A stretch of DNA of 64,000 nt from Candidatus Burkholderia humilis (GTDB taxonomy: Bacteria > Pseudomonadota > Gammaproteobacteria > Burkholderiales > Burkholderiaceae): assembly GCA_001184405.1 (NCBI GenBank), contig LFMX01000009.1, forward strand, positions 21,445 through 85,444, given 5' to 3'. This document shows, piece by piece, positions 61,202 through 64,000 of the stretch. Position 1 is the first letter of the stretch, and each line of letters starts with the position of its first letter. The position numbers were made by a program, and so were the translations under genes. The notes beneath the pieces are model-generated. The model worked only from the letters and a program-made list of their open reading frames with translations. It did not search any database and was not told where the DNA came from.

Positions 61202-61346
61202 TGACGTGCGCCGACCTCGCCCAGAAGAGGCGCGCGGCGGACACGGGGATGCAAAAGACCGCTTCGCGCGTCGTTCGCCATCGTTTGCCGATGTGCGACG
61301 CGCGCACAGAAAGCGGATCGATAAACCAGAACAAGCAGGAGGAGCA

Positions 61347-62050
61347 GTGGTCGAGCTTCGTACTTTCGACGATCCGCGCGCCCACTCGGACGCGCTGGCG
61401 AACGCCGTCAGCGGCGTGCTGAGGGCGTCCCTCGCGGCGCGCGGCGCATCCGCCGACGCCACCTGCCAAACCGCTCACGCCACGCTCGCCGTGTCCGGCG
61501 GCACCAGCCCGAAGCCGTTCTTGCAGACGCTTTCGCGCGAGCCGCTCGACTGGGCGCATATCGACGTCACGCTCGTCGATGACCGCTGGGTGCCCGAGAC
61601 CGATTCCGCCAGCAACGCGCAGCTCGTGCGTGACACCTTGCTGCAAAACGCGGTGGTGGGCGCGTACTTCCTGCCGCTCGTCGATGTCTCGAAGCCGCTC
61701 GAAGCGCACGTCGCCGCACTCAACGCGGATTCGCGCCGCCGCTTGCCCGATGTCGTCGTGCTCGGCATGGGCGAAGACGGCCACACGGCCTCGATTTTCG
61801 CCGATGCGCCTGAAATTTCGCCATCTCCACGCAGGATCGCTTCGTCGCCGTGCATCCGGGCAGCGCGCCGCACGCGCGCGTGTCGCTGTCGATGTCGGCG
61901 CTGAAGCAAGTGAAGCAGTTGTATCTGTTCATCGCCGGCCAGAAGAAGCTCGACATACTGAACGCGGCGCTCGCCGCGAAGCAAAAGAACGCCATCTCGA
62001 CGTTGGCCAACGATGAAGGAGTCAAGCTCGATGTCTACTGGTGTGCATAA
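61347..62050 (+). pseudogene. pgl: 6-phosphogluconolactonase, frameshifted
   Basis: Hydrolyses 6-phosphogluconolactone after Zwf. GTG start at 61347 preceded by GGAGGAGCA. TLAVSGGTSPKPFLQTLSRE, VDDRWVPETDSASNAQLVRD and VVVLGMGEDGHTASIFADAP are the family motifs. A shift near 61822 follows; the end ([54 protein letters not shown]) is in the next frame to 62050. About 234 residues. The 3' end overlaps the glk start by 20 bases. The 145 bases before it (61202-61346) hold no gene. Confidence 0.9.
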
Positions 62051-63935
62051 GTCAGCGAATCAGCATGCCGATGGACCGAGGCTACTCGCCGACATCGGCG
62101 GCACCAACGCGCGCTTCGCGCTGGAAACGGCGCCGGGCGAGATCGGGCAGATCCGCGTGTATCCGGGCGCGGATTACCCCGGCATCGCGGAGGTGATGCA
62201 GCAGTATCTGAAGGACACGAAAGTCGGCCGTGTGGATCATGCGGCGATCGCCATTGCCAATCTGGTCGACGGCGATCACGTGAAGATGACCAATCACGAC
62301 TGGAGCTTTTCGATTGAAGCGACGCGCCGCGCGCTCGGTTTCGACACGCTCCTTGTCGTGAACGACTTCACCGCGCTCGCGATGGTGCTGCCAAGTCTCA
62401 CCGATGCCCAGCGCGAGCAGGTTGGCGGCGGTTCGTGCTGGCAGAGCAGCGTGATCGGTTTGCTCGGGCCGGGCACGGGGCTGGGCGTATCGGGCCTGAT
62501 TCCGGCGGACGACCGCTGGATCGCGCTTGGCAGCGAAGGTGGTCACGCCACGTTTTCGCCGTTCGATGAACGCGAAGACCTCGTGATGCGCTACGCGCGC
62601 CGCAAGTTTCCGCATGTGTCGTTCGAACGCGTGTGCGCGGGGCCGGGGCTGGAGCTGATTTATCGCGCGCTGGCGGAGCGGGACAACGTCGCCGTTGCGG
62701 ACGCGTTCACCGCAGCCGACGTCACCACGCGCGCGCTGGCCGGAGAAGCGCTCGCGCTCGAAGCGGTCAACTGCTTCTGCGCGATTCTTGGCACCTTCGC
62801 GGGCAATATCGCGGTGACGCTGGGCGCGCTGGGCGGCATTTATATCGGCGGCGGCATCGTGCTGAAACTTGGCGAACTGTTCCACAAGTCGCCGTTTCGC
62901 GATCGATTTGAGGCGAAAGGGCGCTTTCAGCAGTATCTGTCGGGCATTCCCACGTACATCATCACGGCGGAATATCCGGCGTTTCTCGGCGTGTCGGCCA
63001 TTCTCTCCGAGCAGTTGTCGAACCGCGCGAACAGCGGCTCGTCGGCAGTGTTCGAGCGTATTCGCCAGATGCGCGATGCGCTGACGCGCGCCGAGCGGCG
63101 CGTCGCCGATCTCGCGCTGAATCATCCGCGCTCGATCATCAACGATCCGATCATCGATATCGCGCGCAAAGCCGACGTCAGTCAGCCGACGGTGATCCGC
63201 TTCTGCCGCTCGCTCGGCTGTCAGGGCTTGTCGGACTTCAAGCTGAAGTTAGCAACCGGTCTGACCGGCACGATTCCGGTGAGCCACAGTCAGGTGTATC
63301 TCGGCGATACCGCCACGGATTTCGGCGCGAAAGTGCTCGACAACACCGTGTCCGTCATTTTGCAACTGCGCGAACATCTGAATTTCGAGAACGTCGAGCG
63401 CGCGATCGATATTCTGAACGGCGCGCGGCACATCGAGTTTTACGGGCTGGGGAATTCGAATATCGTCGCGCAGGACGCGCACTACAAGTTCTTCCGCTTC
63501 GGCATCCCGACCATTGCGTATGGCGATCTGTACATGCAAGCGGCGTCCGCCGCGTTGCTCGGCAAAGGCGATGTGATCGTCGCGGTGTCGAAGTCGGGGC
63601 GCGCGCCGGAACTCTTGCGCGTGCTCGAAGTGGCGATGCAGCAGGGCGCGACCGTCATCGCCATCACGTCGAGCAACACGCCGCTCGCCAAGCGCGCGAC
63701 CGTGGCACTAGAGACGGATCACATCGAAATCCGCGAGTCGCAGTTGTCGATGATCTCGCGCATTCTGCAGATCATCGATATCCTGGCAGTGGGCGTCGCC
63801 ATTCGCCGCGCAGCGCCGAAGCTGGGCGCGACGATCAGCGAAGCGGTTGCGCACAAGCGTCAATCCAGCGACGACGATGCCGCCGCCGTGCTCGACTGGT
63901 TGAGTCATGGCGCATCGGGGATCGCGCGGGATTGA
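62031..63935 (+). CDS. glk: Bifunctional glucokinase/HexR-type RpiR regulator
   Basis: A 634-residue fusion typical of Burkholderiaceae. Residues about 15-330 are glucokinase ([84 protein letters not shown]). About 345-420 is an RpiR-type HTH ([37 protein letters not shown]). About 465-600 is a SIS domain ([33 protein letters not shown]) that in HexR senses 2-keto-3-deoxy-6-phosphogluconate. Start at 62031 has AAGGAG eight bases upstream and overlaps pgl. Intact, with a strong terminator, although zwf and pgl before it are broken. Confidence 0.96.
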   Translation: MSTGVHKSANQHADGPRLLADIGGTNARFALETAPGEIGQIRVYPGADYPGIAEVMQQYLKDTKVGRVDHAAIAIANLVDGDHVKMTNHDWSFSIEATRRALGFDTLLVVNDFTALAMVLPSLTDAQREQVGGGSCWQSSVIGLLGPGTGLGVSGLIPADDRWIALGSEGGHATFSPFDEREDLVMRYARRKFPHVSFERVCAGPGLELIYRALAERDNVAVADAFTAADVTTRALAGEALALEAVNCFCAILGTFAGNIAVTLGALGGIYIGGGIVLKLGELFHKSPFRDRFEAKGRFQQYLSGIPTYIITAEYPAFLGVSAILSEQLSNRANSGSSAVFERIRQMRDALTRAERRVADLALNHPRSIINDPIIDIARKADVSQPTVIRFCRSLGCQGLSDFKLKLATGLTGTIPVSHSQVYLGDTATDFGAKVLDNTVSVILQLREHLNFENVERAIDILNGARHIEFYGLGNSNIVAQDAHYKFFRFGIPTIAYGDLYMQAASAALLGKGDVIVAVSKSGRAPELLRVLEVAMQQGATVIAITSSNTPLAKRATVALETDHIEIRESQLSMISRILQIIDILAVGVAIRRAAPKLGATISEAVAHKRQSSDDDAAAVLDWLSHGASGIARD

Positions 63936-63966
63936 GCCGTTCGGTTCCGCGAGCGTCAAAACGAAA

Positions 63967-63998
63967 GGGCCGCCGATGTGAATCGGCGGCCCTTTTTT
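63967..63998 (+). terminator. Rho-independent terminator of the zwf-pgl-glk operon
   Basis: Perfect eleven-pair stem GGGCCGCCGAT/ATCGGCGGCCC with a GTGA loop and six T residues, 31 bases past the glk stop. Confidence 0.93.
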
Positions 63999-64000
63999 CA

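Overview
The window is GC-rich DNA from a Burkholderiaceae beta-proteobacterium, most likely of the Paraburkholderia/Caballeronia group. The evidence is the adk-kdsB-Trm112-lpxK block, the single-chain glucokinase/HexR-type regulator downstream of zwf and pgl, the small high-potential iron-sulfur protein, and strong protein-level resemblance throughout. Genus assignment is inference.

Layout. 1-1230 holds decayed accessory DNA: an IS607-type serine recombinase and the end of a large STAND-like NTPase. 1464-17310 is a mostly healthy core block: argF, a DUF3579 gene, rpsT, murJ, a SirB1-family gene, adk, kdsB, Trm112, lpxK, xseA, sodB, a 50-codon membrane peptide, a degenerate EAL protein, a DHA2 exporter and a GntR regulator. 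Only a short-chain dehydrogenase is plainly dead there, and the DUF3579 gene has lost its normal end. From 17470 onward most genes are broken by one or more frameshifts, stop codons or deletions: a YhhS-type MFS protein, all three xanthine dehydrogenase genes, several regulators, a TAXI-type binding protein, a diguanylate cyclase stump, a TauE/SafE permease, two sugar ABC systems, a deoxyribose-type operon (deoC, double aldehyde dehydrogenase, FucU/RbsD mutarotase, ribokinase-family kinase, permease), an acyl-CoA synthetase stump, an exaC-type aldehyde dehydrogenase, an OxlT-type transporter, a NodT-type outer-membrane factor, a capsule-type gene, an IS5-type scrap and a glucose-type ABC importer. 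zwf and pgl are also frameshifted, while the glucokinase-HexR gene after them is intact.

How genes relate. The right end is the classic glucose unit: an ABC sugar importer on the minus strand, divergent from zwf-pgl-glk/hexR on the plus strand, with a perfect 19-bp palindrome of HexR type in the zwf promoter. The centre is a pentose/deoxyribose scavenging unit whose product acetaldehyde would be oxidised by the linked aldehyde dehydrogenases. Almost all of this peripheral carbon metabolism is inactivated, whereas cell-wall, lipid A, nucleotide, repair and oxidative-stress genes are kept. That contrast, together with real multi-hundred-base deletions that join unrelated half-genes, points to ongoing genome erosion such as that seen in host-restricted (for example leaf-nodule) Burkholderiaceae, rather than to random sequencing error, although isolated single-base shifts could still be assembly errors.

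No tRNA, rRNA, CRISPR array, phage or complete insertion sequence was recognised. I did not find a clear novel functional system. The most unusual objects are an 8-bp tandem repeat inside an ABC ATPase gene, an in-frame permease/acyl-CoA-synthetase chimera, and several small proteins.
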